Origin: CBDAMZ01 sp965197375
GTDB taxonomy: Bacteria; Acidobacteriota; Vicinamibacteria; Vicinamibacterales; UBA8438
DNA: 64,000 nucleotides
Assembly (NCBI GenBank): GCA_965197375.1
Contig: CBDAMZ010000005.1
Coordinates: 67,470 to 131,469, forward strand
Direction of reading: 5' to 3'
The position numbers were made by a program, and so were the translations under genes. This document shows, piece after piece, positions 33,913 to 42,896 of the stretch. Below the pieces are notes generated by a model, which was not told where the DNA came from, ran no database searches, and saw only the letters and a program-made list of their open reading frames with translations. How positions within the stretch are numbered: the first letter of the stretch is position 1; every line of letters begins with the position of its first letter.

Positions 33913-35517
33913 CTAAACCGATGCGGTCTCCTCATATTCCCCCCACACGTCACGTAGGGCATCGCACATCTCACCGAGGGTGGCGTACGCCCGCACCGCT
34001 TCGATCAGCGGAGGCATGAGATTCTCAGAACCGGCAGCTACCAGTCGCACATCGGCCAGTGCGCGCGTGACACGCGCGGTGTCACGGTCGCGACGGAGGG
34101 CACGCAGCCGGTCAACTTGGCGTTCGGCTGTTGTCTCGTCAATGTAGAGCGTCTCGATCGACGACCGGTCGCCGGTCACATACTGATTGACACCAACGAT
34201 CGTTTTCTCGCCAGACTCTACTGCCTGCTGGAACCGATACGCGCTGTTAGCGATCTCCTTTTGCGGGTAACCTTGCTCGATGGCTGCGACCATACCGCCC
34301 AGCTGGTCGATCGCCTCAAAATAGTTACGGGAACCTTCCTCGAGGTCTCGGGTTAGTCGTTCCAGAAAATATGACCCGCCGAACGGATCGACGATAGCCG
34401 GAACCCCACTCTCATAGGCAAGGATTTGCTGTGTGCGCAGCGCCAGCAACGCCGCTTCGGCAGTGGGTAACGCAAGTGCCTCGTCAAGCGAGTTAGTGTG
34501 AAGCGAGTTAGCCCCACCCAGCACGGCGGCCAACGCCTGTAGCGTGGTCCGAACCACGTTGTTAGGCGGTTGCTGGGCCGTTAACGATACACCGGCCGTC
34601 TGCGCGTGGAACCGCAGTTTCCACGAGCGCTCGTCTCCCGCCCCGAAGCGGTCGCGCATGACCGTGGCCCAAAGCGCACGGGCGGCCCGATACTTTGCAA
34701 TCTCCTCGAAGAAATCGCTATGGGCGTTAAAGAAAAACGAAATGCGCGGCGCAAAATCGTCGACGGCGAGGCCGGCGTCGATTCCGTACTGCACATATTC
34801 GATGCCATCCCGCAACGTGAAGGCCAGCTCCTGTAGGGCGGTCGCTCCCGCCTCGCGAATGTGGTAGCCGCTGACCGAAATCGTATTCCACCGAGGCACG
34901 TGCCGCGAGCAGAACGCGAAAACATCCGTCACCAACCGCATCGAAGGCCGCGGCGGGTAGATATACTCCTTTTGCGCTATATATTCCTTGAGGATGTCGT
35001 TCTGGATGGTGCCAGACAAGTTAGACCAATCCGCTCCTTGCTGTTCAGCCACAACCAGATACATCGCGAAGAGCATCGCCGCGGGCGAATTGATCGTCAT
35101 CGAGGTCGTCACAGCATCGAGCCGAATGCCAGCAAAGAGCCGTTCCATGTCGGCAAGCGACGCGGTGCAGACACCGCACTTGCCTACTTCGCCCAGTGAG
35201 AGATCATGGTCCGGGTCCCGCCCCATTAACGTCGGCAGGTCAAAGGCCACGCTCAGGCCGGTGCCGCCAGCCGCGAGAAGCTCCTTGTAACGCGCGTTGG
35301 TCTCCTCCGGAGCGCCGAATCCAGAGAACTGCCGCATCGTCCAGAGCTTGGTGTCATAGCCTCCCGCGTGAATGCCGCGCGTGTAGGGAAACTGTTCAGG
35401 ATCGCTCAGATCGCCCGCGCCAGCGACATCTTTAGCTGTGTACAAGGGGGCAATGGGACGACCGGAAACTGTCGTGAACGTGCGTTCACCCGTCTCGGAC
35501 AATGGCTTAGTAGCCAT
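33913..35517 (-). CDS. mcmA: Methylmalonyl-CoA mutase, catalytic (large) subunit
   Basis: A 534-residue TIM-barrel catalytic chain that rearranges (R)-methylmalonyl-CoA to succinyl-CoA with the B12 subunit. It contains FPYTRGIHAGGYDTKLWTMRQF, GTGLSVAFDLPTLMGRDPD, VTTSMTINSPAAM and NTISVSGYHIREAGATALQE, where the active-site His is expected. It ends without a B12 domain, which is why the separate mcmB is needed. With meaB and mce (6.8-8.3 kb) this completes the propionate route. It begins one base after the VWFA gene stop. Confidence 0.95.
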   Translation of the reverse strand: MATKPLSETGERTFTTVSGRPIAPLYTAKDVAGAGDLSDPEQFPYTRGIHAGGYDTKLWTMRQFSGFGAPEETNARYKELLAAGGTGLSVAFDLPTLMGRDPDHDLSLGEVGKCGVCTASLADMERLFAGIRLDAVTTSMTINSPAAMLFAMYLVVAEQQGADWSNLSGTIQNDILKEYIAQKEYIYPPRPSMRLVTDVFAFCSRHVPRWNTISVSGYHIREAGATALQELAFTLRDGIEYVQYGIDAGLAVDDFAPRISFFFNAHSDFFEEIAKYRAARALWATVMRDRFGAGDERSWKLRFHAQTAGVSLTAQQPPNNVVRTTLQALAAVLGGANSLHTNSLDEALALPTAEAALLALRTQQILAYESGVPAIVDPFGGSYFLERLTRDLEEGSRNYFEAIDQLGGMVAAIEQGYPQKEIANSAYRFQQAVESGEKTIVGVNQYVTGDRSSIETLYIDETTAERQVDRLRALRRDRDTARVTRALADVRLVAAGSENLMPPLIEAVRAYATLGEMCDALRDVWGEYEETASV

Positions 35518-35518
35518 C

Positions 35519-37609
35519 CTATGATGTTAGCCTGAAAGCAACGAGCTCTGTCGCGTCACCGCCTGGCGTGGTCGCCGTGAGTTCGATAATGTACTCGCCC
35601 GGCGGCAGATTGGCTGGTCTGACGTCAACCTGATACCAATGGCAGTCCTCGCTGGGTAGCAGGACAAGGGGATACATAGAATCGCCGCTGCGGTTAAGAA
35701 GTCGCGCTGTAATATCCGGTATCGCTGTTCCGGGCGTGTAGGCCTCGAAACGGATTAGCAGTCGATCCGTACGGCGGAACTCTCGGGTTGCCGTGGGCGT
35801 GGCGGCCCTGTTCTCAACGAGCGCCTTCCATTCCGAAGCATTGGCGGCTCGGACGAACGAGGGCGTGCTGAGCACGATATCTGGGCCGGTGAAATCTGGA
35901 ATTTTGATTTCGTCCCTATCTCGGTCTAGCACTTCCCCGCTTTCATCTTCGATGGCCAGGCTCAAGAGCATAGTGCCGGGGTCCGCCTCGAACTCGACAT
36001 GCGTCGCCGGCGGCGACCCCGAACCCGGCCCACTGGCCTGGCGTGCGACACCCTCCGGCACTCGCCCGCGGTAATAGGCACCACCCTGATTGCCCATCGC
36101 CGTCACCAGCACGCGCGACGGTACCTCACGGCGGCCTCGCGTGGTAGTTGGCTCCCAAACGAACGTCACGCGCGTCTTGCCGCTCTCCCCTCTCGAGGTG
36201 CCGACCCAAGTACGCACGAGACGCCCCTGCCGGGGCTCGGCTAGGACACTCAGAGCAACATCGACCGCTTTGGGTGGCTCGTTCACCGGCGGGGCAAGTG
36301 CGCGCTTGGCGTCGCGCTCGGTCACGGCCCAATAGCCCTTCCGTGCGCGAGCCCTCACACCTTCACGCTTCACTCGCACTGCGATCTCATGGTACTGACC
36401 GTCCGTTGCCGCCTCGCTGGAGTTGTAGCCAAGGAGGTAGTAGGTGCTCGCATCGCGCAGCATCTGCCGGAGCCCAGGCACTAGATCGTTCTGGTTAATG
36501 ATGGCGCGTCCGTCGGTTTCTTCGGCGAGCACGTACAGCGTGTCCTGCGTGTTTCGAAGCGCTTGCCGATCAGTTCTCATGCCGACAACCGGCTGGTCGA
36601 GATCAAATTCGAACGGGGCGAGACCTCGAGGATCGACTGTATAGATCGCTGTATTGAAACGGTTCGCCGTGGAGAACAACCGGCGGAGATCCATCATCAA
36701 CGTGCTGTTCTCAAAGAACGCGATCGTTTCTTCGGAGTTGCTGGAGCCGGTAAACGGATCGGGGCGCTGTGGGGTGGAGGGCGGCAACATCGCGTTCATG
36801 CTGCGCAGCTGGTGCGGAACATAGTACGTGTAGCCTTCGCTCACCAACAGCACGTGCTTACGTCCTTCGCGCAAACCTCCAAGGTGGATCATCAAGCCTC
36901 TCAACGCCGAGAGGGACACGTCGTTACGAATCCGCTCCACTACCACCGTCGGGTAATCGTTATAGCGGGCTTCGAATCCGTTGCGAATCTCATAGTTATA
37001 TTTTACGCCCAGGAAATTCTTGACCTCTTTGATGACCGCGTCGTGGTTGCGAGTCAAGCGCACACTATCGAGAGGTGTCAGCGGATACATGATACCGACC
37101 AGATCCGTCGGGATCAGAGAGGTTTCCAGGAACTCGGCGAGCATCTCGCCGGCTCGAACGCCACTTCCCCGGCGCACGTGATAGTCGTCGAAGAAGATGA
37201 CGAAGACGCGCACGTCCGCACGCGCTGCCTCTCGCTCCTGATCAAATTCGTTAAAAATCTGGCGCGCCGGCTTGGCGCCTGGCGCCGGGATGGAGCCGAT
37301 TTCCACCAGCTGGAACGACTCCACCGTCTGAAGACTGCCATCTTCATAAAGCTCAAAGTCATCCGCCGTAAGGTCGGTCACCATATTGCCGTCACTGTCA
37401 GTCACAATGACGTCGACCCGGATGAAGTTGATTCCGCTGCGGAAAAATGGGACCGACTGCCCAGGCTCTTGTTCAGGAGGTTGTGCCAGCGTATTGTCTT
37501 GCTCGGAATCCAGCGGTTGATCTGTGGTCGGCCGTCGTTGCTGCTGCGCGTGGCCGTTCGCCGCCAGCATCAGCGGGACAAGGAAGGGAACGGCCCAGCG
37601 TGCGATCAT
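35519..37609 (-). CDS. Secreted VWFA-related protein (acidobacterial type)
   Basis: A 696-residue exported protein with signal peptide (ARWAVPFLVPLMLAANGHA). It has the VWFA-related architecture known mainly from Acidobacteria: VDVIVTDSDGNMVTDLTADDFELYEDG, then a von Willebrand A-like domain (VFVIFFDDYHVR, LMIHLGGLREGRKHVLLVSEG) and YYLLGYNSSEAATDG..YHEIAVRV. The C-terminal 250 residues are beta-rich and unassigned. The upstream start at 37699 would place 30 residues before the signal. Role is unknown; extracellular or periplasmic binding is the likely setting. It is the strongest taxonomic marker. Confidence 0.85.
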   Translation of the reverse strand: MIARWAVPFLVPLMLAANGHAQQQRRPTTDQPLDSEQDNTLAQPPEQEPGQSVPFFRSGINFIRVDVIVTDSDGNMVTDLTADDFELYEDGSLQTVESFQLVEIGSIPAPGAKPARQIFNEFDQEREAARADVRVFVIFFDDYHVRRGSGVRAGEMLAEFLETSLIPTDLVGIMYPLTPLDSVRLTRNHDAVIKEVKNFLGVKYNYEIRNGFEARYNDYPTVVVERIRNDVSLSALRGLMIHLGGLREGRKHVLLVSEGYTYYVPHQLRSMNAMLPPSTPQRPDPFTGSSNSEETIAFFENSTLMMDLRRLFSTANRFNTAIYTVDPRGLAPFEFDLDQPVVGMRTDRQALRNTQDTLYVLAEETDGRAIINQNDLVPGLRQMLRDASTYYLLGYNSSEAATDGQYHEIAVRVKREGVRARARKGYWAVTERDAKRALAPPVNEPPKAVDVALSVLAEPRQGRLVRTWVGTSRGESGKTRVTFVWEPTTTRGRREVPSRVLVTAMGNQGGAYYRGRVPEGVARQASGPGSGSPPATHVEFEADPGTMLLSLAIEDESGEVLDRDRDEIKIPDFTGPDIVLSTPSFVRAANASEWKALVENRAATPTATREFRRTDRLLIRFEAYTPGTAIPDITARLLNRSGDSMYPLVLLPSEDCHWYQVDVRPANLPPGEYIIELTATTPGGDATELVAFRLTS

Positions 37610-37764
37610 ACGTGCCTCGACCTCCTTGGGGAGGGGCGGTGCGCCTGAGCCGACCATAGTAACATCGCCGTGGCCGTACTCGTCGCTACCAGTCGGCACC
37701 GAGAGCCTGCGACTAGACGGATCGCTGAAACATGGCTTTGAAGCATGAAAGGCTGTCCGCGACG

Positions 37765-38259
37765 CTATCCATTACCGAGTTTCTCGAAAATTGGCTTAAG
37801 CCGCTGGACCGACGCGTTCGGTTCTTCTGGAACGATGCGGGTATTACCCACTACCGCCATAAAGTTCGTGTCCCCTTCCCACCGCGGCACAAGGTGGATG
37901 TGCAAATGGTCCAGAACCCCCGCACCAGCCGGCCGCCCAAGATTCATACCGACATTCAAACCTTGCGGCTGGTAGGCCTGAGTCAGAACCATTTCGGCCA
38001 TCTGCGTAAGGACCATTAACTCACTCAGCTCATCTGCCGTAGCATCGGCCAGTGCGCCGATGTGACGCAACGGGACAACCATTAGATGGCCATTGTTGTA
38101 CGGAAATTTATTGAGAATAACGAACGCGCGCTCGCCGCGGAACACGACGAGAGGCGACGGATGCTCACGATCGAGCGCCACACAGAAGATGCATGAGTCT
38201 CGGTCCCGGGCTGTGTTCGTCACGTAGGCCAATCTCCACGGCGCCCAGAGACGTTCCAC
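37765..38259 (-). CDS. HIT-family nucleotide hydrolase/transferase
   Basis: A 164-residue histidine-triad protein. The catalytic HxHxH reads GVLDHLHIHLVPRWEGDT, with NNGHLMVVPLRHIGALADA upstream. The N-terminal RLAYVTNTARDRDSCIFCVAL carries CxxC (CIFC), which in related enzymes helps bind zinc. The family includes Ap4A phosphorylases and purine nucleoside phosphoramidases, so the substrate is uncertain. It is 51 bases after the HU gene. Confidence 0.9.
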   Translation of the reverse strand: MERLWAPWRLAYVTNTARDRDSCIFCVALDREHPSPLVVFRGERAFVILNKFPYNNGHLMVVPLRHIGALADATADELSELMVLTQMAEMVLTQAYQPQGLNVGMNLGRPAGAGVLDHLHIHLVPRWEGDTNFMAVVGNTRIVPEEPNASVQRLKPIFEKLGNG

Positions 38260-38310
38260 TGCCAGACTCTTGTCAACGAATCAGAGAAAGGAGGCGAACG
38301 GCAAGAAACC

Positions 38311-38652
38311 CTAGCGTCGCGTCACCCCAGTGTCAGATGCAGGGGTCGTTGGTCCAGTAGACATCACCAGCTTGGGCTCACGGTTAATGAGCTCCTTGAG
38401 CTCCTTGCCAGGTTTGAAGTACGGAACCTGCTTCAACGGCACATCCACCCTGTCCCCAGTCTTTGGGTTCCGCCCCTTTCGCGGCTCTCGGCGACGCAGC
38501 CTGAAGCTACCGAACCCGCGGATCTCGATCTTTTCACCACGGTGCAGGGCTTTAATAATGCTTCGAAAAACGGTGCCTACGATAACCTCTGAGTGCTTCT
38601 TGGTGAGTTCGCAAATACGCGCAACCTCTTCCACCAGCGCCGCCTTGGTCAT
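38311..38652 (-). CDS. HU/IHF-family DNA-bending protein
   Basis: A 113-residue protein from ATG 38652 with the HU/IHF fold: MTKAALVEEVARICELTKKH, IEIRGFGSFRLRRREPRKGR and NPKTGDRVDVPLKQVPYFKPG, the arm that inserts at bent DNA. The GFGSFRLRRREPRKGRNPKTG block and a partner lying beside rpsA favour IHF-beta-like, as in the rpsA-ihfB order of proteobacteria. A 17-residue C-terminal tail (STGPTTPASDTGVTRR) is low complexity. Whether it works as homodimer or with another subunit is not visible. Confidence 0.93.
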   Translation of the reverse strand: MTKAALVEEVARICELTKKHSEVIVGTVFRSIIKALHRGEKIEIRGFGSFRLRRREPRKGRNPKTGDRVDVPLKQVPYFKPGKELKELINREPKLVMSTGPTTPASDTGVTRR

Positions 38653-38711
38653 GCTGCCTCCAGCCACTGGATCCCCTCAGCTCGCCGGCTCGACGGTTCT
38701 CAACCGCTCCA

Positions 38712-40475
38712 CTACTCGGACGACGTCTGCTGCTTGAAATGGTCGCCAAGCGTTATGTCTGGCGAGTCGCTACCCGCGTAGCTTTGCCAGTCGGCTTCAG
38801 AGTCGGATTGCAGCGCGCGGATGCTGAACCCAATTTTTCGCTCGGCCGGACTTAACTTGATGACGCGCATCTTAACAGTCTGATCGACCTTGAGCTCAGT
38901 CTTCTCGCCACCCGCCTGATCGTCAAACTCCGAAACGTGGATAAGCCCCTCGAGGCCTTCGGCGTTCTCGACGAACGCACCAAAATTAGTGATCCGAGTA
39001 ACCTTGCCCTCGACGATGTCTCCCACCTTGGTGCTGGCAAAGAACTTATCCCAAACGTCTGTCGATAGCTGCTTTAACCCGAGCGACAGTCGTTGGTTAT
39101 CAGGATCAATACTGATCACTACCGTCTCAACCTCATCGCCCTTATTGAGAACTTCAGAGGGATGCTTGAGGCGCTTGCTCCAAGACATATCCGAGATATG
39201 TATCAAACCGTCGATATCCTGTGTGATTTCGACAAAAGCGCCGAACTCGGTCAGGTTGCGCACCGTGCCGGTAAGGCGCGCGCCAACAGGATACTTCTGG
39301 GCAAGCTCGTCCCAAGGATTGGTTTCGATCTGCTTAAGACCAAGCGAAATCCGACGAGCCTTCGGGTCAACACCCAGCACCATCGACTCGACCATGTCGC
39401 CTACGCTAAGAAGCTTCGACGGGTTTTTGACCCGCTTACTCCAGGACATTTCCGAAACGTGGATCAAGCCTTCCACGCCCGGCTCGAGTTCGACGAAAGC
39501 TCCGTAGTCAGTCAGGCTCACAACCTTACCGGTCAGCCGTTGCCCCACGGGATAACGCTCCCCGGCCGAAGCCCACGGGTTAGCGTGGAGTTGTTTGTAG
39601 CCCAAAGACACGCGCTCGGCCTCTGCGTCGTACTTCAACACGATGACCTCGAACTCGTCGTTGACCTTAAAGAGTTCGGACGGGTGCTGGACACGACCCC
39701 AAGACATGTCCGTCACGTGAAGCAGCCCGGCGATACCACCAAGATCGATGAACGCCCCGTAGTCGGTGATGTTCTTGACGAACCCCTTCATCACCTTACC
39801 CTCTGAGAGGTTGGCGAGCGTCTCCTTCTTTTTCTCCGCGTTCTCCTCTTCAAGAAGCGCCTTCCTCGATAGCACGATATTACCGCGCTTCTTATTAACC
39901 TTAATGACGCGCATCCGGAGCTCCTGCCCCTTGAGCGAGTCCAGATTACGTACCGGGCGAACATCTATCTGTGACCCCGGCAGGAAGGCACGAACGCCAA
40001 TGTCGACCGCCAGGCCACCTTTGATCCGCTCGATGACCCGGCCGATAACGATCTTCCGCTCGGTGTAGGCTTTCTCCACCTCGTCCCAGATCTTCATCTT
40101 CTCGGCCTTCTCCCGCGACAGCACGATGTGCCCATCACGATCTTCGGTACGCTCGAGCAGCACCTCGACCGTGTCGCCGGGCTGCACCGTCACATGACCG
40201 TGCTCGTCGAGAAATTCCGAGATCAATATGATGCCCTCAGACTTGTAGCCGACGTCGACGACAACCTCTGATTCTGAGACCTTGAGGACGGTACCTTTGA
40301 TAACCTCGCCTTCCGCGATGTTCCTGAAGCTGCTAACGTACATCTCCAAAAGGCGAGCATGTTCGGCTTGGTCGATCGTTTCCTCATCGATGTCCGATAC
40401 CTCCGGCGCGACTGCCATATCAGACGTCACCCCCTCGGTAGCCTCGACCGTGGCTAGATCGTTTACGTCGCTCAT
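38712..40475 (-). CDS. rpsA: 30S ribosomal protein S1
   Basis: S1 helps bind mRNA to the 30S subunit. The 587-residue protein has six S1/OB repeats: about residues 52-118, 136-204, 221-289, 306-376, 393-463 and 480-548, with signatures such as KNITDYGAFIDLGGIAGLLH, LTDYGAFVELEPGVEGLIHVSEMSW and ITNFGAFVENAEGLEGLIH. Repeats 1 and 2 are the more divergent, ribosome-docking type. The start follows a GGGGAGG ribosome site. It is divergent from the H1-like gene across a 162-base promoter region containing a perfect palindrome. Confidence 0.97.
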   Translation of the reverse strand: MSDVNDLATVEATEGVTSDMAVAPEVSDIDEETIDQAEHARLLEMYVSSFRNIAEGEVIKGTVLKVSESEVVVDVGYKSEGIILISEFLDEHGHVTVQPGDTVEVLLERTEDRDGHIVLSREKAEKMKIWDEVEKAYTERKIVIGRVIERIKGGLAVDIGVRAFLPGSQIDVRPVRNLDSLKGQELRMRVIKVNKKRGNIVLSRKALLEEENAEKKKETLANLSEGKVMKGFVKNITDYGAFIDLGGIAGLLHVTDMSWGRVQHPSELFKVNDEFEVIVLKYDAEAERVSLGYKQLHANPWASAGERYPVGQRLTGKVVSLTDYGAFVELEPGVEGLIHVSEMSWSKRVKNPSKLLSVGDMVESMVLGVDPKARRISLGLKQIETNPWDELAQKYPVGARLTGTVRNLTEFGAFVEITQDIDGLIHISDMSWSKRLKHPSEVLNKGDEVETVVISIDPDNQRLSLGLKQLSTDVWDKFFASTKVGDIVEGKVTRITNFGAFVENAEGLEGLIHVSEFDDQAGGEKTELKVDQTVKMRVIKLSPAERKIGFSIRALQSDSEADWQSYAGSDSPDITLGDHFKQQTSSE

Positions 40476-40550
40476 TCGCTACGGGTCCTCCCCTCACTAC
40501 TCAGCTGGGCCGGGATCCCCCCGACCTCCCCACGAGAGGGCTATTGTGAA

Positions 40551-40563
40551 TGTGACAGTCACA
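40551..40563. promoter_or_regulatory. Perfect palindrome in the divergent rpsA / H1-like promoter region
   Basis: TGTGAC-A-GTCACA (6-base arms around one base) lies 75 bases from the rpsA start and 74 from the H1-like start. On the minus strand it sits between a TTGTCG and a CACAAT with 18-base spacing, so it could overlap the rpsA promoter. It resembles a shortened CRP/FNR-type site, but the half-site spacing is not that of CRP. The regulator is unknown. Confidence 0.4.
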
Positions 40564-40637
40564 AACCGACAATTTGCGCTAAGCATAAGACTATATGATA
40601 CTTACCGACGGTCAGTCAAATTTGAAAGGAACCTGCA

Positions 40638-41177
40638 ATGGCGAAGTCACGAGCGAAAGCCAAGGCCAAGACCACACGGCGCCGCACGACCCCCTCTCAA
40701 CGAGCGAAAACCAAGCGCGCCGCGTCCCGGAAGGCCGGGCGGAAAACCGCACCGAAGGGACGCAAGACCACGAAGCTCCGTACCAAAGCAAAAACCGCGA
40801 AGGGAAGATCGCTGACTGTTCGGAAGGCAGGCAAAAAGAAGAAGACCGCGCGGCGCACGCGCGCCACGCACGGCCGGAACGTGACTCGTCAGAGCCGGCG
40901 CCATACGCCGGCGAACCTGAACCGACCTCGCCGCGTGCTCGCCGAATCCGAGCACGCAGCTTCGCTCGCCCCTTCGACTCAACTCACCAAACCGGTCGAG
41001 CCGACACCTGGACTCGCACCGATTCAACCGGTCACGGGCAGCGACGTCGATGCGCAATGGAACGCGACATTAAGCGGGGACACCAATCAACTAGCGCCGC
41101 CATCGTTGGCGCCACGCGGCCCAGCGAGTCCACCAGATGATTCGACGGAGCGGATTTGGCTCGACGACGCGGAGTAA
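40638..41177 (+). CDS. Histone-H1-like lysine/arginine-rich protein
   Basis: A 179-residue protein in two parts. Residues 1-90 are almost only Lys, Arg, Ala and Thr (AKSRAKAKAKTTRRRTTPSQ, RKAGKKKKTARRTR), like bacterial H1 homologues such as Hc1 or AlgP tails. Residues 90-179 are neutral to acidic, with PIQPVTGSDVDAQWNATLSG, faintly like proteins of the DUF6335 type, ending WLDDAE. AAAGGA precedes ATG by about 8 bases. Likely a DNA- or RNA-binding nucleoid protein. Low complexity means similarity could mislead; no folded DNA-binding domain is seen. Confidence 0.7.
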   Translation: MAKSRAKAKAKTTRRRTTPSQRAKTKRAASRKAGRKTAPKGRKTTKLRTKAKTAKGRSLTVRKAGKKKKTARRTRATHGRNVTRQSRRHTPANLNRPRRVLAESEHAASLAPSTQLTKPVEPTPGLAPIQPVTGSDVDAQWNATLSGDTNQLAPPSLAPRGPASPPDDSTERIWLDDAE

Positions 41178-41229
41178 GACCAAGGAAAGAGAAGACCTGA
41201 AACGTTCGAAGCTCAAGCTCCGGAAGGAT

Positions 41230-41901
41230 CTAAGGTTGCGCCTGCCCCAGTTTTTCCCGAACAATTTCCATCACTTGCCGTACCACCTCGTCGACTGGCA
41301 CGCCTGTCGTGTCAATGAGAGTAGCATCAGCCGCCATGGTGAGCGGAGACGCCTGGCGGGTCCGGTCGAGATGATCGCGTGCCTCCAGGGCACTAGCAAC
41401 CTCAGCGAGCTCGGCAATCTTCGATAGTCTATGTGCCGGATCCTTCGCGCGACGGGCTGCACGCTCCTCAGGGGACGCGTCAAGATAAATTTTAACCGCC
41501 GCCTCGGGAAACACCACCGTGCCGATATCGCGACCTTCCATGACGACGGTGCCTTCTCCCGCGTACTCCCGCTGCTGCCGAACGAGCACCGCTCTGACTG
41601 TTGGCATCCGTGCGACGCGGGCCGCCGCGACATCCACGTCTGGAGTTCGGATGGCGTGCGTCGCGTCGTGACCGTCGATCATGACGCGGGTCGCCTCGAG
41701 CGTGAAGGCTGCCCGGGCCGCAACGTCCGCGACAGCCACTTCGTCATCAAGTGAACGTCCTTCCTGACCAGCCTTTAAGGCGACCGAGCGATACATCGCG
41801 CCGGTATCCACATACCGGCAACCAAGCACGTCGGCCACCTCCCGCGCGACCGTACCCTTCCCTACGCCCGAAGGTCCGTCAATAGCAATAACGGTGCTCA
41901 T
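41230..41901 (-). CDS. cmk: Cytidylate kinase
   Basis: Phosphorylates CMP and dCMP. From ATG 41901 the 223-residue protein starts MSTVIAIDGPSGVGKGTVAR (P-loop), then GCRYVDTGAMYRSVALKAG, VVMEGRDIGTVVFPEAAVKIYL and SPEERAARRAKD for the LID. The frame is open upstream but those residues lack homology and overlap rluB. Together with rluB and scpAB it forms a gene order seen in many bacteria. Its C terminus converges with the H1-like gene across 52 bases. Confidence 0.96.
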   Translation of the reverse strand: MSTVIAIDGPSGVGKGTVAREVADVLGCRYVDTGAMYRSVALKAGQEGRSLDDEVAVADVAARAAFTLEATRVMIDGHDATHAIRTPDVDVAAARVARMPTVRAVLVRQQREYAGEGTVVMEGRDIGTVVFPEAAVKIYLDASPEERAARRAKDPAHRLSKIAELAEVASALEARDHLDRTRQASPLTMAADATLIDTTGVPVDEVVRQVMEIVREKLGQAQP

Positions 41902-41920
41902 AACGCCTGTCCCCGTCAAC

Positions 41921-42718
41921 TCAAGTGGCGGTCGACGGCCGGTGCGCCAGACCATGCTCTCCTGTCAAGGTCGCGGCCCGGCGAAGCGCCGCGACCTCCG
42001 ATGGGAGCAGATCACGAAATTGGCCGGGTTTGAGCCTGCGATCGCGAATGGGACCAATTTGAATACGACGCAAGCGCTTAACTGAATGACCAACTACCTC
42101 GAGCATCCGGCGAATCTGCCGGTTACGCCCCTCACGAAGCACGATGCGCACGCGTGCTTCCTGTCCCTGCCGCTCCACTCGCCCAGCCAACACCCTGACA
42201 TTGACCGGAGCGGTTCGACGTCTCCCCAAGAGCACGCCAGACGATAGCCGCCGCAACCGAGCATCGCTCGGCACACCCCGCACGGTGGCCTCATAGACTC
42301 GCTCCACGCCATGACGTGGGTGCATGAGCCGCGCAGCCAGGTCCCCGTCGTTTGTCAACAGTAGGAGACCTTCCGAATCATAATCGAGCCGCCCCACCGG
42401 GTAGACGTACTCGCGAGTGCCTGGGATCAAATCGAGCACCGTCCTCCGACGCTGTGGGTCGCTCCGCGTGGTCACGTAGCCGCGAGGCTTGTAGACAAGC
42501 AGGTAGCGTCGCCGTGTGGAGTAACTCGTTCGGCGGCCGTCCACGCGAACGTCATCACGCTCGGGATCGGCGCGGCTCCCAAGCGTGGAGACCGTCCGCC
42601 CATTGACGGTGACACGTCCGGAGCGGATTAGCGTTTCGGCCGCGCGGCGTGACGCAACCCCCGCGGTTGACAGAAGCTTCTGGAGACGTACCCCCGTTCT
42701 GTCGGCACGCAACGTCAT
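41921..42718 (-). CDS. rluB: RsuA/RluB-family pseudouridine synthase
   Basis: A 265-residue enzyme that isomerises a uridine in rRNA, probably 23S. From ATG 42718 it has the S4 RNA-binding domain (RLQKLLSTAGVASRRAAETL) and the synthase domain with catalytic Asp in YPVGRLDYDSEGLLLLTNDG, KPRGYVTT and REGRNRQIRRMLEVVGH. The track allows a 43-residue longer N terminus, which looks like noncoding read-through. RsuA and RluB/E/F cannot be separated with certainty; the position near scpB and cmk favours RluB. Confidence 0.9.
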   Translation of the reverse strand: MTLRADRTGVRLQKLLSTAGVASRRAAETLIRSGRVTVNGRTVSTLGSRADPERDDVRVDGRRTSYSTRRRYLLVYKPRGYVTTRSDPQRRRTVLDLIPGTREYVYPVGRLDYDSEGLLLLTNDGDLAARLMHPRHGVERVYEATVRGVPSDARLRRLSSGVLLGRRRTAPVNVRVLAGRVERQGQEARVRIVLREGRNRQIRRMLEVVGHSVKRLRRIQIGPIRDRRLKPGQFRDLLPSEVAALRRAATLTGEHGLAHRPSTAT

Positions 42719-42896
42719 CGCTGGGCTTGGTGCCGTCTGATGCACCGGACTTGGTGTCTCTCCGTAAACAAAGGAGTTGGCACAACACGGCTCAGCTACT
42801 GAGGAATGATGTTGTGGCGCCTCAGACGGCTTTGCCGTAACCTCCACAGGCGACTTCAGTTGGGAACTTTATTCGCAAAAATTTAGCACTCGTACG

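Noticed and set aside
36563..37648. Long plus-strand frame (361 codons) over the VWFA gene
   Set aside because: Antisense shadow; the minus-strand protein has a signal peptide and known domains.
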